Position numbers and translations under genes: made by a program
Shown here: piece after piece, positions 51,052-60,133 of the stretch
Numbering within the stretch: the first letter of the stretch is position 1
How the letters are laid out: the number at the start of each line of letters is the position of its first letter
The notes under the pieces: generated by a model
Seen by the model: the letters and a program-made list of their open reading frames with translations, nothing else
Databases searched by the model: none
What the model was told of the DNA's origin: nothing
NCBI GenBank assembly: GCA_964523405.1
Contig: CAZGAQ010000013.1
Span: forward strand, 56,279-120,278
Reading direction: 5' to 3'
Length of the DNA stretch: 64,000 nucleotides
Source: CAZGAQ01 sp964523405
GTDB taxonomy: Bacteria; Planctomycetota; Phycisphaerae; UBA1845; Fen-1342

Positions 51052-52818
51052 ATGCAACGCCACTGGGGCGTACACATTCTCAGCGTCGCGCTGCTGGCAC
51101 TGCTGGCCATCGCGCTGCTTGCGCCGCTGTGGGCGGTTGTGCGGGCGGGATTTGTGGACGAGCACGACAGGTTCACGCTCGAGTGGTTCCGGGACGTCGT
51201 GAGCTACCGGCCGTACCTGGTCGGGCTGGGCAACAGCCTGGCACTGGCGACGTGCGCAACGATGTTGTGTCTGCTGATTTCGATCCCGCTGGCACTGCTG
51301 GCCGAGAACTACGTTTTCGCGGGGCGGCGGGGATGGCTGGCGCTAGTGCAGGTGCCGATGATCCTGCCGCCGTTCGTGGGGGCGATCGGGATTAAGGCGC
51401 TCCTGTCGCGCAACGGCGGGCTCAACCTGTGGATGCAGCACCTCGGGTGGCTGCCGGCCGGCGCGTACATCGACTTCCTCGCGTCCCCATTCTGGTCGTG
51501 CGTGGTGCTGGAAGCGTCGTACCTGTACCCAATCACGTTTCTGAACGTGCAGGCAAGCCTCGCGAACATCGACCCGTCGCTCCACGAAGCGGCCAGCAAC
51601 CTGGGCGCCGGCGGCTGGCGCCGATTCTGGCGGATCTCGCTCCCCCTCATGCGGCCGGGCATCTTCGCAGGGGCGACGGTCGTGTTCATCTGGGCATTCA
51701 GCGAGCTAGGGACGCCGCTGATGGTCGGACTGCGGGACGTGACGGCCGTGCAGGTTTTTCAGGATCTGCAAACCACGAGCCCGTCCGCGGAGTCTTACGC
51801 GCTGGTGGTCGTCATGCTGGGCGCGAGCGTCGCGCTGTACCTGGTCGGTAAGCTCGTGCTCGGACGCGCGCCGGCCGGGATGCTGGCGAAGGCCACGGTG
51901 GCGGCGCCGGCGCGACGATTGCGTGGCTGGGCGCTGGCGGCGGTGACGCTGCCGTTCGCCGTGGTGTTCGTGCTGGCGGTGCTGCCGCATGTGGCGGTCG
52001 TGCTCGGCAGTCTGACGACGACGGGCATGCTGGAATTGAGCCCGGACAAGTGGACGGGCCGATTCCATGCACAGCTCTGGCAGGACGTGTGGAGCGGCGG
52101 TGATGCGCGGCACAACCTCGCGGCTCACAGCGTGCTCAACAGTCTGAAGTACACGCTCATCGCGACAGTGGCCGACCTGGGACTCGGGTTCGCGATTGCG
52201 TACCTGGTAGTGCGGCGAAAGTCGTGGCTGACGGGTCTGCTCGATACACTGGCGATGCTGCCCCTGGCGGTGCCGGGACTGGTGCTGGCGTTCGGGTACT
52301 TCGTGCTAACACAGGGTGAGTCGTCGTGGGCGTGGCTGGCGGCGGTGAAGCGGTTCCTCAATCCGCTGCGGCCGCCGAGCGGCGCTTGGCTGTCGGGCAC
52401 GCTCGTCTTGCTGGTTGTGGCGTACACGGTGCGACGGCTGCCGTTGACGGTGCGGTCGTGTGCGGCCGGACTGGAACAGACGTCGGTGGCACTGGAAGAG
52501 GCGGCCGCGAACCTGGGCGCCGGGCCGCTGCGGACGTTGTGGCGCGTGACGGTGCCGCTGCTGGCGGCGAACTTGATCGCCGGCGGACTGCTCGTGTTCA
52601 GCCGGTCGATGCTGGAGGTCTCGGACAGTCTGATCCTCGCGGTGGATCGCGAAAGCTACCCGATGACGAAGGCGATCTACGACCTGGCGGACAATCCGAA
52701 TGCCGGGATGCAGATGGCCTCCGCGCTGGGCGTCTGGGGGATGGTGCTGCTGGCCGCAACCATTCTCGGCGCGTCGCTGGCCCTCGGAAAGCGGCTGGGC
52801 GCGCTCTTCCGCGTGTGA
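51052..52818 (+). CDS. Fused two-domain ABC transporter permease (FbpB/ThiP-like)
   Basis: The 588-aa permease contains two binding-protein-dependent transport domains in one chain, as in iron(III) (FbpB/SfuB) and thiamine (ThiP) importers. Each half carries an EAA loop that docks to the ATPase: EAASNLGAGGWRRFWRISLP near 178-197 and EAAANLGAGPLRTLWRVTVP near 482-501. About 12 hydrophobic segments are present. No ATPase or solute-binding protein gene lies in the window, so the partners must be elsewhere. The ATG at 51052 is the first in frame after the dehydrogenase gene; upstream residues belong to that gene's shadow frame. Confidence 0.9.
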   Translation: MQRHWGVHILSVALLALLAIALLAPLWAVVRAGFVDEHDRFTLEWFRDVVSYRPYLVGLGNSLALATCATMLCLLISIPLALLAENYVFAGRRGWLALVQVPMILPPFVGAIGIKALLSRNGGLNLWMQHLGWLPAGAYIDFLASPFWSCVVLEASYLYPITFLNVQASLANIDPSLHEAASNLGAGGWRRFWRISLPLMRPGIFAGATVVFIWAFSELGTPLMVGLRDVTAVQVFQDLQTTSPSAESYALVVVMLGASVALYLVGKLVLGRAPAGMLAKATVAAPARRLRGWALAAVTLPFAVVFVLAVLPHVAVVLGSLTTTGMLELSPDKWTGRFHAQLWQDVWSGGDARHNLAAHSVLNSLKYTLIATVADLGLGFAIAYLVVRRKSWLTGLLDTLAMLPLAVPGLVLAFGYFVLTQGESSWAWLAAVKRFLNPLRPPSGAWLSGTLVLLVVAYTVRRLPLTVRSCAAGLEQTSVALEEAAANLGAGPLRTLWRVTVPLLAANLIAGGLLVFSRSMLEVSDSLILAVDRESYPMTKAIYDLADNPNAGMQMASALGVWGMVLLAATILGASLALGKRLGALFRV

Positions 52819-52845
52819 CGCGCGGTACAGCGACAGAGGAATGCG

Positions 52846-53841
52846 ATGAACATCAGAGCTTGCGGCACGGTGTTGGCAGCGGTACTGGCGGGATGGTGCA
52901 CTGGCTGCCAGGCAACAATGGAACAGCATGAAAGCACGGCTGTGGGTGGGCTCGGCCGGGGCCAAGCCGCGCCGGAGTGCTTTGTGCTGGCGTACTTCAC
53001 GGGCGAAGGGCGTGACGGACTGCGGCTGGCGGAGAGCACGGACCTGTTGACGTGGAAGGCACTCAATCACGGGCGGCCGGTGCTGGCGCCAACGGTCGGG
53101 CTTGAACGACTGCTGCGCGATCCGAGCCTGGCCCGGGGCCCGGACGGCACGTTTCACCTGGTCTGGACGGTCGGATGGAACGAGCCGGCCATCGGGTACG
53201 CCAGTTCGCGGGACCTGGTGCACTGGACGGAGCCGCGGCTCATTCCGGTCATGACGCACGAACCGACGGCGCGCAACGCGTGGGCACCCGAGGTATTCTT
53301 CGACGATGTGAAGGGGGAGTTCCTGATCATGTGGGCGACGACGATACCGGGACGCTTTCCGAAGACCGCGGGTAGCGGCGAGGACGGCTACGACCACCGT
53401 TTGTACAGCCTGACTACGAAGGACTTCCAAAGCTTCACGCCGAGTCGCCTGCTGTACGACCCCGGGTTCAACGTGATCGACGGATTCATCGCGCGGAGCG
53501 GGACGGGGTACGTGCTGGCCGCGAAGAACGAGACCGCCAAGCCGGAACCGTGCAAGCGGATTTTCCTGGCGCAGGCGCGCGAGGCGGCGGGACCGTACGG
53601 GCGGCCCTCGCCATACGTGACGGCTGCCTGGGTTGAAGGACCGTGCCTCGTGAGGTCCCGCGGACGCTGGCTGCTCTTCTACGACCGGTATACACGCGGT
53701 TCGTACGGGGCGGCGGTGTCGACGGACCTGGCGCACTGGACGGATATTTCGGGCCAATTGACGATGCCACCCGGGGCGCGGCATGGGACGGTGGTGCGGG
53801 TGCCGGCGGAGGTTGCGGAGGCCCTGCGAGACGGGCAGTAG
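52846..53841 (+). CDS. Exported glycoside-hydrolase-43-like protein, probable lipoprotein
   Basis: The 331-aa product has a short signal sequence with cysteines at LAGWCTGC, a possible lipobox, although the residues around it are atypical. The remainder reads as a five-bladed beta-propeller of the GH43/GH32 type: ECFVLAYFTGEGRDGLRLAESTDLLTWK, LRDPSLARGPDGTFHLVWTVGWNEPAIGYASSRDLVHW, NAWAPEVFFDDVKGEFLIMWATT, and VEGPCLVRSRGRWLLFYDRY. The D in LRDPS and the E in WAPEV and VEGP fit the usual catalytic positions. The substrate is probably an arabinose- or xylose-containing glycan. GAGGAA precedes the ATG. It lies 27 bp after the permease gene. Confidence 0.8.
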   Translation: MNIRACGTVLAAVLAGWCTGCQATMEQHESTAVGGLGRGQAAPECFVLAYFTGEGRDGLRLAESTDLLTWKALNHGRPVLAPTVGLERLLRDPSLARGPDGTFHLVWTVGWNEPAIGYASSRDLVHWTEPRLIPVMTHEPTARNAWAPEVFFDDVKGEFLIMWATTIPGRFPKTAGSGEDGYDHRLYSLTTKDFQSFTPSRLLYDPGFNVIDGFIARSGTGYVLAAKNETAKPEPCKRIFLAQAREAAGPYGRPSPYVTAAWVEGPCLVRSRGRWLLFYDRYTRGSYGAAVSTDLAHWTDISGQLTMPPGARHGTVVRVPAEVAEALRDGQ

Positions 53842-54075
53842 GCGAACGGTACTCAACGTCGGCCACGCGGGCCGGCGCTACGCCTGGGTCAAGTCGGGGG
53901 GCCGAAGCGACAGTGACCGCGAGCGTGCGGGCCGCAGAATCAGGTCCCCTGCGGCAGGCAGAGACGCCCGCCCCACTTGGCCGGAGGGCACCGGCGCCAG
54001 TTGACCGGCCGGGCGGGGCGGGCATACTGTGCGCAGTCGGTTCGGGAAAGGCGCTGCTGCGTCTGGAGGTGCTGC

Positions 54076-55149
54076 ATGTCGTGCACTCGCATTTGGGCCG
54101 CCGCCATCGTGTTGACCGTGTGCGCCGCAGGGGCGCTGGCACAGAACGCGGGCGCACCGCAGTCGGCGCCAGGTGCCGCGCCACAAGCCACACCGGCGGC
54201 CACGCCGCAAGCCGCGCCCGTTGCTTCGCAGCCGGCGACGGCACCGGCGGATCGCCAGCCGATCAAGGCCCGCGTGCTCGAAGTGAAGGGCGACGTGAAG
54301 CACGCGCCGCTGGATTCTGAGGACTGGCAGCCGTGCAAAGTGGATGACGAGTATCCCGAGCAGACAGTCATCCTGACCGGCATCCGCTCCTCGCTGAAGC
54401 TGCAGGTGGGCACGGACGACACGTACACGGCCGTCGTAATCGAGCCGGCCAGCAAGACGCTGCTGTCCGAGGCCTACACGACCGCGGACGCCAAGCACGT
54501 GAACATCGGCGTGGGCTACGGGCGCATTCGGGCCGGCGTGGTCGAAGGCGGGCTCAAGAGCAACTTCACCGTCGAGAGTCCGGTCGCGACGCTGTCCAAG
54601 CGTGGCACGTGGAATTTCGGGCTATTCTACGAACGCGGTACGGACCGTTTCGAGATTTTCCTGCTGGACTTCGGTCTGGTCGACGCGTTCAGCCGTGTGA
54701 CCGCCGAGCAGCGCCGCCTGCGTCCGGGCGAGTGGGTTACCCAGGCGATGCTGCGATGGGCGGAGCAGTCGCAGTTCTTGCGTAACGTGGCAATCGCGGA
54801 TTTCCTGGGACAAGCGGACGCCTTTGTGGCCTTCAACCGCCTGCAGCAGGATGGGTTGCGCGTGCTGAATCCGGAGGGCGGGCAGACGGTGCTGATCAAC
54901 CTGTCCAATGCGCAGGCGCAGAACACCTTCCTGGACTTGGTGCGCAATACGCTGCCGCCCCCGATCCTTCCGGCCGGGACGAAGACGCGCCCGGAGGCCT
55001 ATTTCGGCACGGGACGCGGCGAGCAGCTCATCCCCGTCATCATCAACGCGACTTCGCCGCTGGCGCAAAAGGGCTACGCTCAGCCGGGGACGTACACGTT
55101 CACCCGCTCGGCGCTGGAGAGCTGGATCAAGCAGAGCGGCGGGCGGTAA
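54076..55149 (+). CDS. Exported FecR-like domain protein
   Basis: The 357-aa product starts at the ATG at 54076 with GGAGGT five nt upstream. A signal peptide (1-22) is followed by a proline/alanine-rich linker (about 24-58) and a domain with FecR-type order: a KARVLEVKGDVKHAPLD opening, VILTGIRSSLKLQVGTDDTYTAVVIEP, GRIRAGVVEGGLKSNFTVESPVATLSKRGTWNFGLF. In regulators FecR acts with a sigma factor; here no sigma factor gene is nearby and no membrane anchor is present, so it may be a sensor or structural surface protein. The C-terminal region (about 225-357) is unassigned. Confidence 0.72.
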   Translation: MSCTRIWAAAIVLTVCAAGALAQNAGAPQSAPGAAPQATPAATPQAAPVASQPATAPADRQPIKARVLEVKGDVKHAPLDSEDWQPCKVDDEYPEQTVILTGIRSSLKLQVGTDDTYTAVVIEPASKTLLSEAYTTADAKHVNIGVGYGRIRAGVVEGGLKSNFTVESPVATLSKRGTWNFGLFYERGTDRFEIFLLDFGLVDAFSRVTAEQRRLRPGEWVTQAMLRWAEQSQFLRNVAIADFLGQADAFVAFNRLQQDGLRVLNPEGGQTVLINLSNAQAQNTFLDLVRNTLPPPILPAGTKTRPEAYFGTGRGEQLIPVIINATSPLAQKGYAQPGTYTFTRSALESWIKQSGGR

Positions 55150-55187
55150 CGCAGTCACCGCAGCGCAACCCAGCTTGCCGGGCAGGG

Positions 55188-55856
55188 TCAGGGCGTCGGC
55201 GTGTCCGGAACGAATCGGGACGCAAAGCCGGCCTGCGCGAGGGCGGGTACACCGGCAAACGTGGCCGTCGGGGGGACATCGCGAATGACCACGGCGCCGG
55301 CCTTCACGTAGGCGCCGGCCCCGACGCGGCGTCCGGGGATGACCGTGGCGCCGATTTCGAGCGTGGCGAAGTCCTCGACTGTCACGGTGCCGGCGAGGCG
55401 GACGGCGGGTCCAAGAAAGACGGCAGAGCCGATGACGTTGTCGTGTTCGGCGATGGCGCTGGCGCACATGACGGTGTGCGCACCAACCCGCGCGTGGACG
55501 CAAAGTGTGGCCCGAGCCGCGATGACGACATGGGCTTCAACGCGCGCCGAAGGGGAAATACTCGCCAGCGGATGAATGGCCGAGATCAGGCGCAGGCCGT
55601 GCGCCCGCAGCGTCTCGGCGTGCGCCGCGCGGGCCACGTTGTCACCAATAGCGACGATCACGCTCCGCACACCGGAGCGCAGGAGCTGCGCGACGGCCGG
55701 CAGACCACCGACCACCGGGAGGCCGCCGAATTCGGTACCGTGGCGCGCGGGGTCGGAATCCAGGAATACCACCGGGCGATAGGAGGTGCCCTGCTCGAGA
55801 ATATCCTGAACTTGCGAGCCCAGACCGCCGGCACCGTAAATGGCCACGTCTTCCAT
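55188..55856 (-). CDS. NeuD/PglD-type sugar acyltransferase (left-handed beta-helix)
   Basis: The 222-aa product has an N-terminal Rossmann-like sugar-binding part (DVAIYGAGGLGSQVQDIL ... VVFLDSDPARHG, VIVAIGDN) and a C-terminal hexapeptide region from about 95 (HPLASISPSARVEAHVVIAARATLCVHARVGAHTVMCASAIAEHDNVIG...). This is the architecture of acetyltransferases that modify nucleotide-linked amino sugars (PglD, NeuD, WbbJ). The catalytic histidine is probably in AEHDNVIG. I chose the ATG at 55856 (MEDVAIYG), two codons after another in-frame ATG. It converges with 54076 and diverges from 56010. Confidence 0.85.
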   Translation of the reverse strand: MEDVAIYGAGGLGSQVQDILEQGTSYRPVVFLDSDPARHGTEFGGLPVVGGLPAVAQLLRSGVRSVIVAIGDNVARAAHAETLRAHGLRLISAIHPLASISPSARVEAHVVIAARATLCVHARVGAHTVMCASAIAEHDNVIGSAVFLGPAVRLAGTVTVEDFATLEIGATVIPGRRVGAGAYVKAGAVVIRDVPPTATFAGVPALAQAGFASRFVPDTPTP

Positions 55857-56009
55857 GCACACTCACTTGCGCCACCGGGCGCGCCCCCTGCCCAGCCTAT
55901 CGGATGATTCGCAGTCCTGCGGCCCGTAGGCGGGCGCGTGGAATCTGGTACCATGTGCCCGTGGGCCTGGGCCCGGGGGCGCCAAGCGGCCCGCAACCGG
56001 AGACGTAAG

Positions 56010-56534
56010 ATGGTGCGTTGGACACTCGTGACCCTGCTGACCGTCCTGCTGGCCGGCCCGGCCGACGACAAGCAACCCCCGGCCTCACAGCCCGCGGAGA
56101 GTCAACCCACCAGCCGACCGGGCGGCGCGACGACGCTGCGCCGCCCGGCGCAGGCGGACGTGCTGAAGAACCTGATCGGCGAGCAGGATCGCCCCAGGCC
56201 GGTGGCCCCGGTGGATCCTGGCCGCAAGGAGCCGAAGGAAGGCGGAACCGGCGGAGCGACGCTGCTGGAGGGTACGCAGCTCGTGGAGCGCCCGGGACGG
56301 TTGGTCCATGAGGACGGGCGGGCGAAGTTCCTTTTCACGGTCGACGCGAACACGCCCACACCGCGGTCCATGTCCATCCTGGAAAGCCAGCTGCTGGAGA
56401 CGATGGAACGCGAGGCAGAGACGGGCTTTCCGGAGTTCATCATTTCGGCCGAGGTGACGCGCTACCGGGGTAACAACTACCTGCTCTTGCGGAAGGTGCT
56501 CCGTCGGACTGGCCACGGAAACCTGGCGCCTTGA
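56010..56534 (+). CDS. Exported protein of unknown function
   Basis: The 174-aa product starts at the ATG at 56010 (GGAGACGTAAG upstream). A short signal peptide ends LLAGPADD. A proline/alanine-rich linker follows, then a segment KEGGTGGATLLEGTQLVERPGRL, and a C-terminal part with SMSILESQLLETMEREAETGFPEFIISAEVTRYRGNNYLLLRKVLR, which looks like a short alpha/beta fold. No motif is recognised. A TACCAT -10-like hexamer occurs at about 55948. The next 0.6 kb holds no gene. Confidence 0.65.
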   Translation: MVRWTLVTLLTVLLAGPADDKQPPASQPAESQPTSRPGGATTLRRPAQADVLKNLIGEQDRPRPVAPVDPGRKEPKEGGTGGATLLEGTQLVERPGRLVHEDGRAKFLFTVDANTPTPRSMSILESQLLETMEREAETGFPEFIISAEVTRYRGNNYLLLRKVLRRTGHGNLAP

Positions 56535-57116
56535 GCGCGTGCCTGCGCGCGATAAGGGGGGGCAACCGCATTCGAGAAATTACGGATGAGTCACGTCCGT
56601 GAATCTGCGCAGTTTTTCTATGTTCCAGCACTTTGCCCGTCGGCATGGCTGTTTGGTCGTGCCATGAGATAGACCACTATATGTAGTGTGTTCAAGATCA
56701 GTAGTCAGTCATTTATCTCCAAACTAACGTGAGGAGCGGTAAAATCGGCAATTTTTAACTAGCATCCCATAAGAACTTGTGCTAATATTCCGGTGTGCTC
56801 GGTTAGCGGACTGCGGTCCGCGCGAGTCTCCCGAGCGTGATCTTCTGACAGCTGCAAGCGGTATTCCGGTCGCCAGGGCTGCTTAGGGACGGGCGGCGAA
56901 CGACCTGAATCGCATCGGCTAAGCACGGATGCCGTGGTCGATGCGTTCTTTGACAAGTCAACGGGCTCCGGCCCGACTGATCGTCACGGGCGGTCCGTGA
57001 ACGGGATGTCCTTAGGCCATCAAGCGGATTGAACTTCCCCCGAGAAATCCACACTTGATGGCCCCCTCGCTCGAAACCCAACCCCCCTGAGGACATCGCT
57101 TCGCGACCGCCCTTCT
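56535..57116. ncRNA. Gene-free, AT-richer stretch with a series of hairpins; candidate structured RNA or 3' region
   Basis: Base composition drops sharply here (56570-56800 is far less GC-rich than anything around it). No coding frame is convincing. From 56800 onwards there are many perfect or near-perfect stem-loops: GCGGAC-TGCG-GTCCGC at about 56803-56820, TGCTTAG/CTAAGCA around 56880-56926, CGGGC-TCCG-GCCCG at 56962-56975, TCACGG-GCGGT-CCGTGA at 56984-57000, and a nested pair GATGTCCT(57005-57012)/AGGACATC(57090-57097) around GGCCATCAAG(57015-57024)/CTTGATGGCC(57054-57063). It lies downstream of the minus-strand gene ending at 57117. I found none of the conserved motifs of RNase P, tmRNA, SRP or 6S RNA, so I assign no family; the transcript orientation is unknown. 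Confidence 0.35.
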
Positions 57117-60100
57117 TTATTTCCGCTCCGGTGTCGTGCTCCCCGCCCGCAATTCCAGCCAGCGATATTCCAGCAGCGACCGGCTCCCGTCCAGTCCCCC
57201 CCCCCAAACCAGCGTCGTGGGCGCGAAGCCGTCGGCATCATCGTCCACGTAGCGCACCGCCAGCAGCAGTCGCGTCCCCGCCGCCAAGCCCCCGACTCCC
57301 AGGGCGCTGGCTGGGATCGTGACGTGGTATGCAGTGGGCTGGCCCTTGGTGACGGGCGTCGCTTCGCACTTCCAGGCCTCGACCTGCGCGGCGGGTGTGC
57401 CGAAACTCGCAACCGGCGCGGGGTCCTTACCAGCAGCGTCGAACCGCACTTCCAGCGGCGTGGCCCGACCGGCAGCCGCCACGCCGACGTAGAGCTGATC
57501 CCCCCCCACCGGGCCACCGCGCCCCGCGCGGCCGGCCACGACGCGGTCATCCTGGATGGTCACGGCCACGTGCAGGGCGTCCGGCGCAAACGCACAGGCC
57601 ACGCTGCCGCTGGCCGTGGTCTTCTGTCCGCCGACCACGGTCAGCTCACCGACGCGGAAGTCTGCCGCGGTGAGCGCCCGCGTTTCCAGGGGACGGATGC
57701 TGGTTACGGCGCGCAGATCGATGGGCAGGTCGAGCGTCTCGCCTTCGAGCACAAGGCGAAGGGTGAGTTCCTCGCGCAGGAAGTCCGCTGCAGCGTTCTT
57801 GCGTTTGATCGTGACGGCCTGCTTGATGGTCTCACCGACGTCCGCCTTCAGACCCAGCGCAGAGAATGAGGACTCGGCGGCGGTCCCCTTGGGCAATTGC
57901 AGTTGCAGGTAGCTTTTCTGCAGCCGGACCCACGCGTCCAACTCAAGCGTGAACTCCGTGTCGCAGAACACGGTCGCGGGGGCACGCAGCCAAGGCTTGC
58001 CGAGCGCAAGTTGTGGCTCCGGATCCGCCTGTTTCATGACGAGGGTGACGAACAAGGGGCGAGGCGTGGTCGGAACGAGCGGCGGCGCCGCCGACTGCAG
58101 CACCTTGCGCGACCGTCGTTCGAGGTCCTGGACCTCGAGCTCACCGCGCACGCTGTAGACCGGGGCGAGCGCAATCGGCAGGACCGCGTTCGCGCGTGGC
58201 AAGAGGACGGCCAGTTGGCGTTCGCCACCGATGAAAAGCGCGGAGTCATATTCGGGCGGAGTCTGTGCCACCGGGCCGGCGTAACGAAAGCCCGCAAGGC
58301 GACCGGCGGCGGAAGCATACCCCAGGAGCGTCGTGCGCGGGCTGAAGTCGCGGCGCACCAGCCCGCGCAGCAGCTCGGAATGCTCCGGATCGTTGTCGTC
58401 GTCGCGCAGGTCGAACCAGATGAGACCCGCGACGCCCGCGGCGGCCGCGTCCACGTAGAGGCGCAGGACATCCTCGGCATCGACGTTGGCGCCGGCCCCG
58501 CCGAGCGGCTGCGCTTCGTAGCGCCACCAATGAGTACTTTGCCAGGGGAGCGCGAGGCGCTGGTGATACGCGACGAAGGCCCGCCGGGCGTCGGTCACCG
58601 TACCCCGCGCCAGGAATTCGAGCGCTGCGTCGGCATGCTGGCGGAGGAAAGCCGCCACGGCAGGCGCACTGGCAACGTCGGCGACGTCGATCGACGGCGG
58701 CAGCACGACGACGCCGGCGTGGCGCGCCGCGACCTTCTCTTGAAGTTGCGCGACGGCCGCCAGTTGCGCGGTCATGTCGCTCTGGCCCAGGGCGGCCGCG
58801 TCGACCTGGTAGCGCTGCACGCGCGTGCCGAAATGGTCGGCCAGCGCCGCGATCAACTGGGCGAGCTGCTCCGGCCGAGCCGCTTGGCTCGCGGCCCATT
58901 CCGGTGGTTCGCCCAACACGAGCGCGGCCGGAACGTCCTTCTGGTTAAGTGCATTGACGACGGGGTCCAAGGCCGCGAACTGGTAGGCCCCGGACTTGGG
59001 CTCGACCTGGCTCCAGGCGACGTTGAGCGCGAGCAGGTTGGCGCCGACGTCGCGCGCGACGCTGATCTCCAGGGCCTGGTCGAGTTCCGGTTCGCGCAAG
59101 AGATTGGTTCCGATGCCAAAGAACGTAGACCGGCCGCGCGAAAGCCGCCGATTGCTCGCGGTGACGGCGATGGTGGTCTCAAAGGTATTGGGGGCGGCCC
59201 AGCCCGCGGCGCGGGCCCGCGCGACCAGGCGGTACAGGCCGGGGTCCTTGATCATCTGCGAGAAATCGAGGCTGCGGTAGGAACGGAAATCGACGCCACT
59301 GGCGGGCAGGTCGACTTTTTGCGTCTGCGTTTGCAGCACGGAGCCGTCCGGTCGCGTCCAGGCCAGGTCAACGGTCATGTTCAGGGCGCGCTCGCGCGAG
59401 CGGTTCTCCAGCACGACGGCGGCCGCGACGGCCACGCCCGGCTCATAGATGCGCGTTGGTTCATTGAAGCGGAAGTCGCCGCGGATCATGTCGCGCGGCT
59501 CGACACGATGCTCGACTTGCAGTTCGTCGAGGTGAATGGTCTGTTTGCCGAGGCGCGTGGTCGTGACGCGAAAGCCCTCGATTTCGACAGGATAGGTCAG
59601 GGTGCCGCTCCCGCGGACGCGGGTGAGACCGGCAGGCTGGAGTGCGGCACTCACGCGCACCCAGCGGTTGGCGAGATCGACCTTCTGGGGCGGAGTCTCG
59701 AACAACTGGTCGGCGGCGTCGTGCAGGCGGAATGCGACTTCGACCGCCCCGTTCGTGATCCAACAGAATGCGGCCAGGCCGTCAACCTCGCGGAAACGCG
59801 CGGGCTCCCGCAGGATCAAGTCCACGGCGGCGGAGGCGTCTTTCTGTGTGGCGCCAATTTCAACAGCCAGCGCACCTTTGCCGCGGGCGGGAATGGACAC
59901 GAGCCGCGCGGCGCAGTCGGCCGCCAGCACGTTGCGAACCTGTGACACCTGCGTGGCGACCGAGGGGTCCTCGAAGTCCGCAACCATGGTCACGACCGAC
60001 TCGGCGGCGCGAACCGTCCCCATCCCGAACGTCCAGGCTGCCAGCAGAAGGCCGAGCGCCCGGTGGCCGGTACGCTCGACACCTCGCGACGCCACGACGC

Positions 60101-60131
60101 AGGCCGAGTGTCGCCGTGCTGAAACGCGCAT
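57117..60131 (-). CDS. Large exported protein with glycosidase-like barrel and carbohydrate-binding-like C terminus
   Basis: The 1004-aa product has a signal peptide (to about 42). An N-terminal beta-sandwich (about 45-215) and a second beta domain (about 220-330) precede a TIM-barrel-like region (about 350-640) with phrases such as LALNVAWSQVEPKSGAYQFAALDPVVNAL and VPAALVLGEPPEWAASQAARPEQLAQLIAALADHFG, typical of GH5/GH39/GH42-type proteins. Where such enzymes have the acid/base motif NEP, this protein reads QVDAAALG, so hydrolysis is doubtful. The C-terminal domain (about 830-1000) resembles CBM9 (DALHVAVTIQDDRVV ... GDQLYVGVAAAG). The start lies 2 nt after the stop of the glycosyltransferase-like gene, so they are co-expressed. 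Confidence 0.78.
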   Translation of the reverse strand: MRVSARRHSACVVASRGVERTGHRALGLLLAAWTFGMGTVRAAESVVTMVADFEDPSVATQVSQVRNVLAADCAARLVSIPARGKGALAVEIGATQKDASAAVDLILREPARFREVDGLAAFCWITNGAVEVAFRLHDAADQLFETPPQKVDLANRWVRVSAALQPAGLTRVRGSGTLTYPVEIEGFRVTTTRLGKQTIHLDELQVEHRVEPRDMIRGDFRFNEPTRIYEPGVAVAAAVVLENRSRERALNMTVDLAWTRPDGSVLQTQTQKVDLPASGVDFRSYRSLDFSQMIKDPGLYRLVARARAAGWAAPNTFETTIAVTASNRRLSRGRSTFFGIGTNLLREPELDQALEISVARDVGANLLALNVAWSQVEPKSGAYQFAALDPVVNALNQKDVPAALVLGEPPEWAASQAARPEQLAQLIAALADHFGTRVQRYQVDAAALGQSDMTAQLAAVAQLQEKVAARHAGVVVLPPSIDVADVASAPAVAAFLRQHADAALEFLARGTVTDARRAFVAYHQRLALPWQSTHWWRYEAQPLGGAGANVDAEDVLRLYVDAAAAGVAGLIWFDLRDDDNDPEHSELLRGLVRRDFSPRTTLLGYASAAGRLAGFRYAGPVAQTPPEYDSALFIGGERQLAVLLPRANAVLPIALAPVYSVRGELEVQDLERRSRKVLQSAAPPLVPTTPRPLFVTLVMKQADPEPQLALGKPWLRAPATVFCDTEFTLELDAWVRLQKSYLQLQLPKGTAAESSFSALGLKADVGETIKQAVTIKRKNAAADFLREELTLRLVLEGETLDLPIDLRAVTSIRPLETRALTAADFRVGELTVVGGQKTTASGSVACAFAPDALHVAVTIQDDRVVAGRAGRGGPVGGDQLYVGVAAAGRATPLEVRFDAAGKDPAPVASFGTPAAQVEAWKCEATPVTKGQPTAYHVTIPASALGVGGLAAGTRLLLAVRYVDDDADGFAPTTLVWGGGLDGSRSLLEYRWLELRAGSTTPERK

Positions 60132-60133
60132 GA

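Noticed and set aside
56880..56926. Minus-strand CAGGTC ... AAGCAGCC resembling the SRP RNA apical domain
   Set aside because: The GGAA-type loop is missing and the spacing is wrong, so the likeness is probably chance.
57060..57097. Minus-strand GGGGGGTTGGGTTTCGAGC resembling the 5' end of tmRNA
   Set aside because: No tag reading frame, no matching 3' acceptor half and no CCA end follow at the expected distance.
57897..59945. 682-aa plus-strand frame
   Set aside because: Antisense to the glycosidase-like gene, with shadow composition and no start signal.
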